From positions 24,700 through 88,699 of the forward strand of contig WHUE01000004.1 of assembly GCA_009377375.1 (NCBI GenBank): a DNA stretch of 64,000 bases, given 5' to 3'. The notes under the pieces were generated by a model. The model worked only from the letters and a program-made list of their open reading frames with translations, searched no databases and was not told where the DNA came from. Shown one piece after another: positions 57,268 to 64,000 of the stretch. Made by a program: the position numbers and the translations under genes. The stretch's first letter is position 1. Each line of letters begins with the position of its first letter. Source of the DNA: Alphaproteobacteria bacterium (GTDB lineage: Bacteria; Pseudomonadota; Alphaproteobacteria; MPNO01; UBA2964).

Positions 57268-57809
57268 GAGCTGCCCTTGCCGCGGCGCGGGCCGCGGATC
57301 GCCTTGGTGTAATAGTAGCCGGGAATCGTCTTGCCCTTCACCACGGCATAGTGCGGGTTTGTCCCCCAGCGTTCGTAGCCGAGCGTCTCGTACAGCTCGA
57401 TCGCCGCCTCCTGGGTCGCGCGCACGTCGAGGTTCACGTACCACGCGCCACGGGCGCGCGCCGCCTTTTCGGCGGCAACGACCAGGTCGCGCGCCATGCC
57501 GTGACCGCGCGCCCAGGGCGCGACGAAGCTGGTGGTCATGGCGACCACGCGCGCTTGCGCCTCGTTGTTGCGCGGCGGTCGGTGCAGCTGCACCGACCCG
57601 CCGACGGTGCCGTCCAGCCGGCCGACGAACAGGTCGCGCTCCGGCACCAGCAGCACGCCGCGCCAGTAGCGTTCCATCACCTCGCGCGGCGGCGGCTTGA
57701 GCCAGCCGAACCCGCCGCCGTCGAGGATCGCGACTTCGGCGGCGTCGCACAGATCGGCCAGGTCGCCGTCCGTGATCTCGGTCAGCACCTCGACCTTTAT
57801 CCTGGCCAT
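57264..57809 (-). CDS. GNAT-family acetyltransferase inside the his operon
   Basis: A 181-residue protein of the GNAT fold: the acetyl-CoA loop is visible in PWARGHGMARDLVVAAEKAA, and the conserved C-terminal block is LDVRATQEAAIELYETLGYE. The acceptor substrate is unknown. Its stop overlaps the hisA start (ATGA), so it is made together with the histidine enzymes. Confidence 0.88.
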   Translation of the reverse strand: MARIKVEVLTEITDGDLADLCDAAEVAILDGGGFGWLKPPPREVMERYWRGVLLVPERDLFVGRLDGTVGGSVQLHRPPRNNEAQARVVAMTTSFVAPWARGHGMARDLVVAAEKAARARGAWYVNLDVRATQEAAIELYETLGYERWGTNPHYAVVKGKTIPGYYYTKAIRGPRRGKGSS

Positions 57810-57819
57810 ACCCGTCTCC

Positions 57820-58470
57820 TCATGGCCGCCAGCGCAGGAAATTGCGCAGGATCGCGAGCCCCACCGCCTGGCTCTTCTCCGGGTGGAACTGGGTGCCGAC
57901 GATATTGTCGCGCCCGGCGACCGCGGTCAGCGGCCCGCCGTAATCCACCGTCGCCCGCACGTCCGCCGCGTTCGCGCAGGCGAAGCGGTAGGAATGGACG
58001 AAATAGACATGGGCGCCCGGCTCGACGCCGTCGAGCAGCGGATGGCCCGCGCCGGCGGATTCGAGCGCGTTCCACCCCATATGCGGGATCCTGATCCCGG
58101 GATCGTCGGGCGCGATCGCCACCACCTCGCCGGGAATCCATCCCAGCCCGGCCTGCACCCGGTGCTCGCGCCCGCGCTCGGCCAGAAGCTGCATGCCAAC
58201 GCAGATGCCGAGGAAAGGCGCGCCGCGCTCCAGCACCGCCGCGCCCAGCGCGTCCACCATCCCGTCCAGCGCGGCGAGCCCCGCCATGCAGTCGGCGAAT
58301 GCGCCGACGCCCGGCAGCACGATCCGCTCCGCCCCCGCCAGCGCATGCGGGTCGGCCGTCACCGTCACCGTCTGGCCGGCGCCCAATTCGCCCGCGGCGC
58401 GCTCCAGCGCCTTCGCCGCGGAGCGAAGGTTGCCGGACCCGTAATCGATGACGACGACGCTGCCCGCCAT
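57820..58470 (-). CDS. hisH: Imidazole glycerol phosphate synthase glutaminase subunit
   Basis: A 216-residue class I glutamine amidotransferase. FLGICVGMQLLAERG holds the nucleophile Cys, and VGTQFHPEKSQ the catalytic His and Glu. It supplies ammonia to HisF. It begins with ATG at 58470; a short gap separates it from the DUF2628 gene upstream. Confidence 0.97.
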   Translation of the reverse strand: MAGSVVVIDYGSGNLRSAAKALERAAGELGAGQTVTVTADPHALAGAERIVLPGVGAFADCMAGLAALDGMVDALGAAVLERGAPFLGICVGMQLLAERGREHRVQAGLGWIPGEVVAIAPDDPGIRIPHMGWNALESAGAGHPLLDGVEPGAHVYFVHSYRFACANAADVRATVDYGGPLTAVAGRDNIVGTQFHPEKSQAVGLAILRNFLRWRP

Positions 58471-58480
58471 GAGACGCCGG

Positions 58481-58888
58481 TCAGGCGAGAGGGCGGGAGG
58501 GCGGCGCGGCGCCGGTCCAGCCGTCCCCGCCGAGATCGACGAGCCGGCGCAGCGCCGCGTCCGGTCCGGTCGCCGCGACCACGCCGTCGAAGCGCCAGCC
58601 GGCGCGGTCCAGCGCCGCGCGGCGCCAGTCGTTGCCGAACAGCCCCGCGATGACGGCATAGCCGCCGAAGACGGCGAGCCCCACGCCCTGGTCCAGCCCG
58701 GTCGCTGCCAGCGCGGCTTCCAGCGCCAGGCCTGCAACGAGCAGCCCGAACGCCGTCCACCACATCCGGTGCGCCAGGGCCCAGATCACGGAAAACAGCG
58801 CCGCCGCCCAGCAGAACCCCTCGCGCAGCAGCAGCGGCTCGGCGTCGCGTCCGGCATAGGGGGGTCGATGAACGGTATAGACCTGCAC
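58481..58888 (-). CDS. DUF2628 membrane protein
   Basis: A 135-residue protein with two or three hydrophobic segments (EGFCWAAALFSVIWALAHRMWWTAF region and FGLLVAGLALEAALAATGL) and the family block EPLLLREGFCWAA. DUF2628 proteins are membrane-bound and uncharacterised. A copy between hisB and hisH is common in alphaproteobacteria, so the placement is old and perhaps functional. Confidence 0.88.
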   Translation of the reverse strand: MQVYTVHRPPYAGRDAEPLLLREGFCWAAALFSVIWALAHRMWWTAFGLLVAGLALEAALAATGLDQGVGLAVFGGYAVIAGLFGNDWRRAALDRAGWRFDGVVAATGPDAALRRLVDLGGDGWTGAAPPSRPLA

Positions 58889-58915
58889 TGTCTTCCGATC
58901 GGTCCGGGGTCCGCG

Positions 58916-59515
58916 TCAGCCCGCGGCGCCGAGCGTGCCCTTGGTCGACGGCACCTGGTCGGCGGCGCGCGCATCGATGGCGACCGCCGCGCGCAACGAG
59001 CGGGCCAGCGCCTTGTAGCACGATTCGACGATGTGGTGGTTGTTGTCGCCGTACAGGTTCTCGACATGCAGCGTGATGCCGGCCGCCTGGGCGAAGGCCT
59101 GGAACCATTCCTTGAACAGCTCGGTGTCCATCTCGCCCAGCTTGGGGCGGGAGAACACCACCCGCCAGATCAGATAGGGGCGGGACGAGATGTCGAGCGC
59201 TACCCGCGACAGCGTCTCGTCCATCGGCACGTAGGCCGAGCCGAACCGCGTGATGCCGCGCCGGTCGCCCAGCGCCTCGTCGACCGCCTGGCCGACGGCG
59301 ATGCCGACGTCCTCGGTGGTGTGGTGGAAGTCGATGTGCAGGTCGCCCTCGGCGCGCACACGCAGGTCGATCAGGCTGTGGCGCGAAAGCTGCTCCAGCA
59401 TGTGGTCGAGAAAGCCGATCCCGGTCGAGACGTCGTAGACGCCGGCGCCGTCGAGATTCACCGAAACCTCGACGCTGGTTTCCTTGGTCTTGCGGCTGAC
59501 GGCGGCTTCGCGCAT
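58916..59515 (-). CDS. hisB: Imidazoleglycerol-phosphate dehydratase
   Basis: A 199-residue manganese enzyme of histidine synthesis. [16 protein letters not shown] and [13 protein letters not shown] hold metal-binding histidines, and [20 protein letters not shown] repeats the pattern. It is a stand-alone dehydratase, not the bifunctional HisNB. As first gene of the operon it has a 237-base upstream region that includes a 7-bp GC hairpin (59585-59601) but no His-rich leader peptide that I could find. Confidence 0.97.
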   Translation of the reverse strand: MREAAVSRKTKETSVEVSVNLDGAGVYDVSTGIGFLDHMLEQLSRHSLIDLRVRAEGDLHIDFHHTTEDVGIAVGQAVDEALGDRRGITRFGSAYVPMDETLSRVALDISSRPYLIWRVVFSRPKLGEMDTELFKEWFQAFAQAAGITLHVENLYGDNNHHIVESCYKALARSLRAAVAIDARAADQVPSTKGTLGAAG

Positions 59516-59752
59516 GGCGCGCTCCTCGGGCTTTCCGCCGCGCCCCTGCCGGGCCCGGCGCGGGCTTCTTTTACCAGCAGGGCCGGGGCTGTGCCAGCCC
59601 CAACCGGCGGTGGAATAAAAGCCGCGGCGGAGCGTTATACATTCGTGACAGCATCGACCGTCCCGCCGCACGACATGTCCGGCGGGACGAATTGCGAAAG
59701 CAGCGCTCCGCCGCGGGATTCGGTGCGGGCGCGGCAGCCAGGCGGGACAGGG

Positions 59753-60478
59753 ATGCTCAGGAGATCGGTTACCCACGGCGAGGTCATCATCCGGAGCGGC
59801 CAGAGGGCCGAGGCGGCGTGGCGCGTCGCCAGGGGGCACGTGGTCGTCCGCAGCGACGGTCCCGCCGGAAAGGCCTCGGAAACCCTGGCCGACGCGGGCG
59901 ACGTGATCGGCGCGGTGGCGGTGCTCGACGGCGCGCATTACGACCAGACGGCCGAGGCGCATGGCGAGGCCGTGGTGGAAATGCTGCCGCGGGAGGAACT
60001 CGTCCGCCTGCTGACCGCCTCGCCGGACACCGCCGGCAGGATGCTGGGCGGGCTGTTTTCGGCGGTCGTTTCCGGGGACGACGTCCCCGACGGCCGCGTT
60101 CCGGACGGGGCGCGCCTGTACGGGCTGGAAGGCACGGCCGCCGCTTCCATCGGCGCGGACGGAATCGGGATCGACGGTCTTTCCTTCGTCGTCGGCCGCA
60201 AGGAATCGGTCGACGACAGCGGCGCGGCGCGCGGGGTGGACCTGACGCTGCCGGATATGAGGCCGTACCAGCTTTCGCGCCGGCATTTCGCGATCGAGCG
60301 CAATCTCCGGGGCTGGCTCGTGCGCGACTGCGGCAGCTATCACGGCACCTATGTCAACGGGCTGCTGACCGGCGCGTCGAAGCCGTCCTGTACCGCCCCG
60401 TTGCTGCCCGGCGAGAACGAGATCGTCGCCGGCACCCCCGGTTCGGCCTTCCGTTTCCGCGTCGCCGTCGCCGGCTGA
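59753..60478 (+). CDS. Protein with cyclic-nucleotide-binding-like and FHA domains
   Basis: A 241-residue cytoplasmic protein. The first 100 residues resemble a cNMP-binding (Crp-like) sensor fold ([34 protein letters not shown]), but the phosphate-binding cassette is not obvious. The C-terminal half is a FHA domain (about 145-238): [20 protein letters not shown] and [10 protein letters not shown] have the conserved Arg, Ser and Asn residues that bind phosphothreonine. It may report Ser/Thr phosphorylation, but no kinase gene is close. It is divergent from hisB. The ATG at 59753 follows AGGCGGGACAGGG. Confidence 0.82.
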   Translation: MLRRSVTHGEVIIRSGQRAEAAWRVARGHVVVRSDGPAGKASETLADAGDVIGAVAVLDGAHYDQTAEAHGEAVVEMLPREELVRLLTASPDTAGRMLGGLFSAVVSGDDVPDGRVPDGARLYGLEGTAAASIGADGIGIDGLSFVVGRKESVDDSGAARGVDLTLPDMRPYQLSRRHFAIERNLRGWLVRDCGSYHGTYVNGLLTGASKPSCTAPLLPGENEIVAGTPGSAFRFRVAVAG

Positions 60479-60524
60479 CGGGTCCCGCCGCGCGGCGCCC
60501 GGCCGCCGCCCGCGCCACTCCGCC

Positions 60525-60552
60525 CTTGACCGCGGCGCGGTAACGCTTAAAT
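60525..60552 (+). promoter_or_regulatory. Heat-shock-like promoter of hslVU
   Basis: CTTG, 17 bases, CTTAAAT, fitting CTTG-N17/18-CYTATNT in all but one base, 70 bases before the hslV ATG. TTGACC with TAAATC could also act as a sigma-70 promoter in the same place. Confidence 0.5.
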
Positions 60553-60621
60553 CTTCTCCACCATCGCCATATCGGCGGGCCGCGCGTCGCAGCCCCGCCC
60601 GCCCACCATTCCGGACGCAGC

Positions 60622-61179
60622 ATGAACCAACCCGAATCCACGCTCTGGCACGGCACCACGATCCTGTCCGTGCGCAAGGGCGGCAAAGTGGTGATCGCGG
60701 GGGACGGCCAGGTCACGTTCGGCCAGACCGTCATCAAGTCCAACGCCCGCAAGGTGCGTCCGCTGGCCGACGGCAGCGTGATCGCCGGCTTCGCCGGAGC
60801 CACCGCCGACGCCTTCACCCTGTTCGAACGGCTGGAAGCCAAGCTGGAGCAGCATCCCGGCCAGCTGCTGCGCGCCTGCGTCGAGCTGGCCAAGGACTGG
60901 CGCACCGACCGCTATCTGCGCCGGCTGGAGGCCATGATGGCGGTCGCCGACGCCGACGAATCGCTGGTGCTGACCGGCACCGGCGACGTGCTGGAGCCGG
61001 AAGCCGGGCTGATCGGCATCGGGTCGGGCGGGGCCTACGCGCTGTCGGCGGCCCGCGCCCTGATCGACATCGAGGGGCTGGACGCCGAGGCCATCGCCCG
61101 CAAGGCGATGGGCGTCGCCGCCGGCATCTGCGTCTACACCAACGAATCCGTCACCATCGAAAGCCTCGACGCCAAGTGA
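60622..61179 (+). CDS. hslV: ATP-dependent protease peptidase subunit HslV
   Basis: A 185-residue proteasome-like peptidase. The propeptide ends before Thr12 ([25 protein letters not shown]), which becomes the N-terminal catalytic threonine. [14 protein letters not shown] and [15 protein letters not shown] are the usual inner blocks. It assembles with HslU into a protease for heat-damaged proteins; the hslU start overlaps the stop (GTGA). Confidence 0.98.
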   Translation: MNQPESTLWHGTTILSVRKGGKVVIAGDGQVTFGQTVIKSNARKVRPLADGSVIAGFAGATADAFTLFERLEAKLEQHPGQLLRACVELAKDWRTDRYLRRLEAMMAVADADESLVLTGTGDVLEPEAGLIGIGSGGAYALSAARALIDIEGLDAEAIARKAMGVAAGICVYTNESVTIESLDAK

Positions 61180-62486
61180 CCAGCTTCTCCCCCCGCGAGA
61201 TCGTTTCCGAGCTCGACCGCTTCATCGTCGGACAGAAGGACGCCAAGCGCGCCGTGGCCATCGCGCTGCGCAACCGCTGGCGCCGCCAGCAGCTCACCGA
61301 CGAGCTGCGCGAGGAGGTGCTGCCCAAGAACATCCTGATGATCGGCCCGACCGGCGTCGGCAAGACAGAGATCGCCCGCCGCCTCGCCCGGCTCGCCGAC
61401 GCGCCGTTCCTGAAGGTGGAGGCGACCAAGTTCACCGAGGTCGGCTATGTCGGCCGCGACGTCGAGCAGATCGTCCGCGACCTGGTCGAGGTGGCGCTGC
61501 ACCAGACCCGCACCCGCATGCGCAGGGAAGTCACCGCCAAGGCCGAGCTGGCGGCGGAGGACCGCGTCGTCACCGCGCTGGTCGGCGAAGGGGCCAGCGA
61601 GGACACCCGGCAGAAATTCCGCAAGATGCTGCGCGAGGGCCAGCTCGACGACAAGGAGGTCGAGCTGGAACTGACCGATTCGTCCGGCTCCGGCCTGCCG
61701 ACCTTCGAGATTCCCGGCATGCCCGGAGCGCAGATGGGGATGCTCAACCTGGGCGACATCTTCGGCAAGGGGTTCGGCGGACGCACCAAGACCCGGCGCA
61801 TGCTGGTCGGCGACACCCACGACGTGCTGGTCGCCGAGGAAAGCGACAAGCTGCTGGACGAGGACGCCGTCACCCGCATCGCCATCGAATCGGTGGAGCA
61901 GAACGGCATCGTCTTCCTGGACGAGATCGACAAGATCTGCGCCCGGTCCGACGCCCACGGCGCCGATGTCAGCCGCGAAGGCGTGCAGCGCGACCTGCTG
62001 CCGCTGATCGAGGGCACGACGGTCGCCACCAAGCACGGCACGGTGAAGACCGACCACATCCTGTTCATCGCCTCCGGCGCGTTCCACATCGCAAAGCCGT
62101 CCGACCTGCTGCCCGAGCTGCAGGGCCGCCTGCCGATCCGGGTGGAGCTGAAGGCGCTGACCGTGGACGACCTGAAATCCATCCTGACCGAGCCGGAAGC
62201 CAACCTGATCCGCCAGTACATGGCGCTGATGGGCACCGAGGGGATGACGCTGGCCTTCACCGATGACGCCATCGCCGAGATCGCAAAGGTCGCCGCCGAC
62301 GTGAACCGCAGCGTCGAGAATATCGGCGCGCGGCGCCTTCAGACGGTGCTGGAGCGCCTGCTGGAGGAGATCAGCTTCACCGCCTCCGACCGCGCCGGCG
62401 AAACCGTCACCATCGACGCCGCCTTCGTTCGCGAGAACGTCTCCGACCTCGCCAGGAACGCCGACCTCAGCAAGTTCATCCTGTAA
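61176..62486 (+). CDS. hslU: ATP-dependent protease ATPase subunit HslU
   Basis: A 436-residue AAA+ unfoldase that feeds HslV. The Walker A is GPTGVGKTE (57-65) and the Walker B is [29 protein letters not shown] and [15 protein letters not shown] are further blocks, and the C-terminal NADLSKFIL docks into HslV. The start codon is GTG. Between the Walker motifs it has the intermediate domain with a Gly-rich segment that is normal for the family. Confidence 0.98.
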   Translation: MTSFSPREIVSELDRFIVGQKDAKRAVAIALRNRWRRQQLTDELREEVLPKNILMIGPTGVGKTEIARRLARLADAPFLKVEATKFTEVGYVGRDVEQIVRDLVEVALHQTRTRMRREVTAKAELAAEDRVVTALVGEGASEDTRQKFRKMLREGQLDDKEVELELTDSSGSGLPTFEIPGMPGAQMGMLNLGDIFGKGFGGRTKTRRMLVGDTHDVLVAEESDKLLDEDAVTRIAIESVEQNGIVFLDEIDKICARSDAHGADVSREGVQRDLLPLIEGTTVATKHGTVKTDHILFIASGAFHIAKPSDLLPELQGRLPIRVELKALTVDDLKSILTEPEANLIRQYMALMGTEGMTLAFTDDAIAEIAKVAADVNRSVENIGARRLQTVLERLLEEISFTASDRAGETVTIDAAFVRENVSDLARNADLSKFIL

Positions 62487-62568
62487 ACGTCGGTCTCCCC
62501 GTTGCCGGAAGGCACGATCCCTGCGAGGATCGCGCCACATCGACCGCGCTTATTCAGGGAGACGCAGC

Positions 62569-63174
62569 ATGAAGTGTTACGTGACGCCGAGCTCGCCGTT
62601 CGGCCGCAAGGTGCGCATCGCCGCGGCCGAAACCGGCCAGGCGGACAGTATCCAGTGGGAGTTCATCACCCCGGCGCAGCGGACGGAGAGCATCCCGGCG
62701 ATCAACCCGCTGGGCAAGATCCCGGTGGCGGTGCTGGACGACGGCGCGGCGGTCTACGATTCGCCGGTGCTGTGCGCCCTGATCGATTCCACGGCGAAGG
62801 ACCGCAAGCTGATCCCACCCGACGGGCCGGCGAAGTGGAAGGCGCTGACGCTGGAGGCGCTGGGGGACGGGCTCGGCGAATCCGTCGTCGCGCTGTCGCA
62901 GGAGCTGGCCAAGCCCGACGACAAGCGCGCCCAGGCGGTGGTGGACCGCCACGCCGGCAAGGTGAAGGCCGCGCTGGCCTGGTGCGACGCCAACGCCTCG
63001 TCGTTCGCCGACCCGCCCGGCATCGGCGAGATCGCTGTGTGCTGCGCCCTCGGCTACATGGAGCTGCGCGACGCGGTCCCCGGCTGGAAGCAGGCCTGTC
63101 CCGCGCTGGCGAAATGGTACGAGGCCGTGAACAAGCGCCCCGCCTTCGCCGACAGCGCGCCGCCAAAGGGGTAG
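62569..63174 (+). CDS. Glutathione S-transferase family protein
   Basis: A 201-residue GST with a thioredoxin-like N-terminal domain (YVTPSSPFGRKVRIAAAETG holds the catalytic Ser region; NPLGKIPVAVLDDG has the cis-Pro; YDSPVLCALI the glutathione Glu/Ser-type site) and a helical C-terminal domain (about 95-200). Class and substrate are uncertain. The separate gshB gene at 44.3 kb shows that glutathione is made by this cell. Confidence 0.9.
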   Translation: MKCYVTPSSPFGRKVRIAAAETGQADSIQWEFITPAQRTESIPAINPLGKIPVAVLDDGAAVYDSPVLCALIDSTAKDRKLIPPDGPAKWKALTLEALGDGLGESVVALSQELAKPDDKRAQAVVDRHAGKVKAALAWCDANASSFADPPGIGEIAVCCALGYMELRDAVPGWKQACPALAKWYEAVNKRPAFADSAPPKG

Positions 63175-63184
63175 GCGGAAAATC

Positions 63185-63547
63185 CTAGGTTCCCCGCTGC
63201 GCCTTCAGCAGCGCCAGCAGTTCGTCGACCTGGTCGGCGTCGAGTTCGGCGATGTCGGCGGCGAGGCGGTTGGCGAGTTCGGTGTGGTCGGCGCCGAGCC
63301 CGGTGGTGTCGACCGTCACCCGGGGCTGGGACAGCGCGGCGAGGCGTTCCAGCGCGTCGGCGTCCTCCCAGATCAGGTGGAAGTACTGGCAGATCTGCAT
63401 CACCAGCATCGGCGACGGGCGCGACCGGCGGCCGTGCTCCAGCGCCGACAGATAGGCGGGCGAGAGCTGGAGGTCGGCGGCCATCCGCTTCTGGGTCAGG
63501 CCGCGCTCCGCCCGCAGGCGGCGCAGCGCACGGCCGAACGGGGTCAC
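63185..63547 (-). CDS. XRE-family helix-turn-helix regulator
   Basis: A 120-residue protein with a Cro/cI-type HTH at the N terminus (LRRLRAERGLTQKRMAADLQ, LSPAYLSALEHGRRSRPSP) and a C-terminal helical part ending in ADQVDELLALLKAQ. The GTG start overlaps the Smr gene stop (GTGA). An XRE regulator coupled to an Smr protein is a frequent alphaproteobacterial pair. Confidence 0.9.
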   Translation of the reverse strand: MTPFGRALRRLRAERGLTQKRMAADLQLSPAYLSALEHGRRSRPSPMLVMQICQYFHLIWEDADALERLAALSQPRVTVDTTGLGADHTELANRLAADIAELDADQVDELLALLKAQRGT

Positions 63548-64000
63548 GGCGCGCCGGGCCGCAGCCGCCGCAGCAGCACGTAGAGCGCGCCCGACCCGCC
63601 GTCGCGCGGTGCGGCCTCGGCGAAGGCAACCACGCGCGGGCGCAGGCGCGGCGCGTTCAGCCAGCCCGGCGCGGCGTTGCGCAGCACCCCGCCGCCGGTG
63701 CCGACGCGGCCCTTGCCCGTCACCACCAGCACGCAGCGCCGCCCTTCCGACTGCGCCCGGATGACGAACCCGGCCAGCGCGGCATGCGCGGTATCCTGGG
63801 TCATGCCGTGCAGGTCGATCCGCGCCTCGGGGCGGAGCTGACCGCGGCGCAGCCGGTCCAGCGTGCGCCGGTCGGCGTCGCCGGTCGCGCTCTCCCAATG
63901 ATTCGGGCGATCGTCGTCCGTGTCTGCGATCGACGGGCGTGGTCGGTCGGGGAGTTGAGCGAGTTCGGTGCGGTGGGCGGCTCGGGAGCCGTGGGGGCGC
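63544..64000 (-). CDS. Smr/MutS2-domain protein (5' end outside window)
   Basis: The visible 151 residues are the C-terminal part of an Smr-domain protein: RIDLHGMTQDTAHAAL holds the DLHG motif and LVVTGKGRVGTGGGVLRNAA the TGxG loop; both are needed for the endonuclease-type activity of Smr proteins, which act in DNA repair or ribosome rescue. The N-terminal portion is Pro/Arg-rich linker and continues beyond the window edge. Confidence 0.9.
   Translation of the reverse strand, partial: RPHGSRAAHRTELAQLPDRPRPSIADTDDDRPNHWESATGDADRRTLDRLRRGQLRPEARIDLHGMTQDTAHAALAGFVIRAQSEGRRCVLVVTGKGRVGTGGGVLRNAAPGWLNAPRLRPRVVAFAEAAPRDGGSGALYVLLRRLRPGAP

Overview
The window is 64 kb of GC-rich, densely packed chromosomal DNA, almost certainly from an alphaproteobacterium. 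Pointers to that group are a Ros/MucR regulator, a Fur/Mur-type regulator, DUF1674 (SDH assembly factor 4), DUF2244, EI24, a bactofilin, CC0125/CC1285-type lipoproteins, the hisB-DUF2628-hisH order and the dnaK-dnaJ-dapB cluster. The gene orders resemble the Rhodospirillales in the broad sense, but the species cannot be named from the sequence alone. I found no rRNA, tRNA, CRISPR array, prophage or intact insertion sequence.

Left third (1-20 kb): regulators (fur, mucR) are followed by a surface-glycan set consisting of a PEP mutase-nucleotidyltransferase fusion, a ChbG/YdjC deacetylase and a UDP-HexNAc dehydrogenase. Next comes an RND efflux adaptor/permease pair under a divergent TetR gene with a clear operator palindrome. 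Then come heparinase II/III, rpe, a DUF5989 mini-protein, an FkbM methyltransferase, rsmB, two small lipoproteins, the HtpX protease and a Wzx-like flippase. Several of these suit synthesis, modification and export of a surface polysaccharide, perhaps decorated with a phosphonate.

Middle (20-46 kb): adenosine kinase, EI24, bactofilin, nth and DUF2244 precede a minus-strand group dnaK-dnaJ-(NQO1/UbiA fusion)-dapB; dnaK has a sigma-32-like promoter. An orphan TctC-like binding protein, a two-domain hypothetical gene cut by an in-frame TGA, DUF1848, a PEP-CTERM-like secreted protein and egtB follow. Then come the hrcA-grpE operon and the rph-rdgB-hemW operon. A 274-bp element with 35-bp terminal inverted repeats sits between hemW and lpoA and supplies the stop codon of both. 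Beyond it, rsmI carries a one-base frameshift that artificially fuses it to yraN, followed by a BON lipoprotein, a SirB1 protein, gshB and MliC.

Right part (46-64 kb): an MHYT histidine kinase borders an AT-richer island (about 47.4-49.05 kb) of four overlapping orphan genes. The island abuts a comM gene that has lost its 5' half. Then come a hybrid histidine kinase, a triple 21-bp repeat, a response regulator, MgtC and two tandem lipoproteins whose promoters suggest leaderless mRNAs. The histidine operon (hisB-DUF2628-hisH-GNAT-hisA-hisF-hisE-HIT) follows, then an FHA protein, hslVU with a heat-shock-like promoter, a GST, an XRE regulator and an Smr protein cut by the window edge.

The least explained parts are the island with the broken comM, the inverted-repeat element, the TGA-split duplicated-domain gene, the 21-bp repeat block and the quinone reductase/prenyltransferase fusion.
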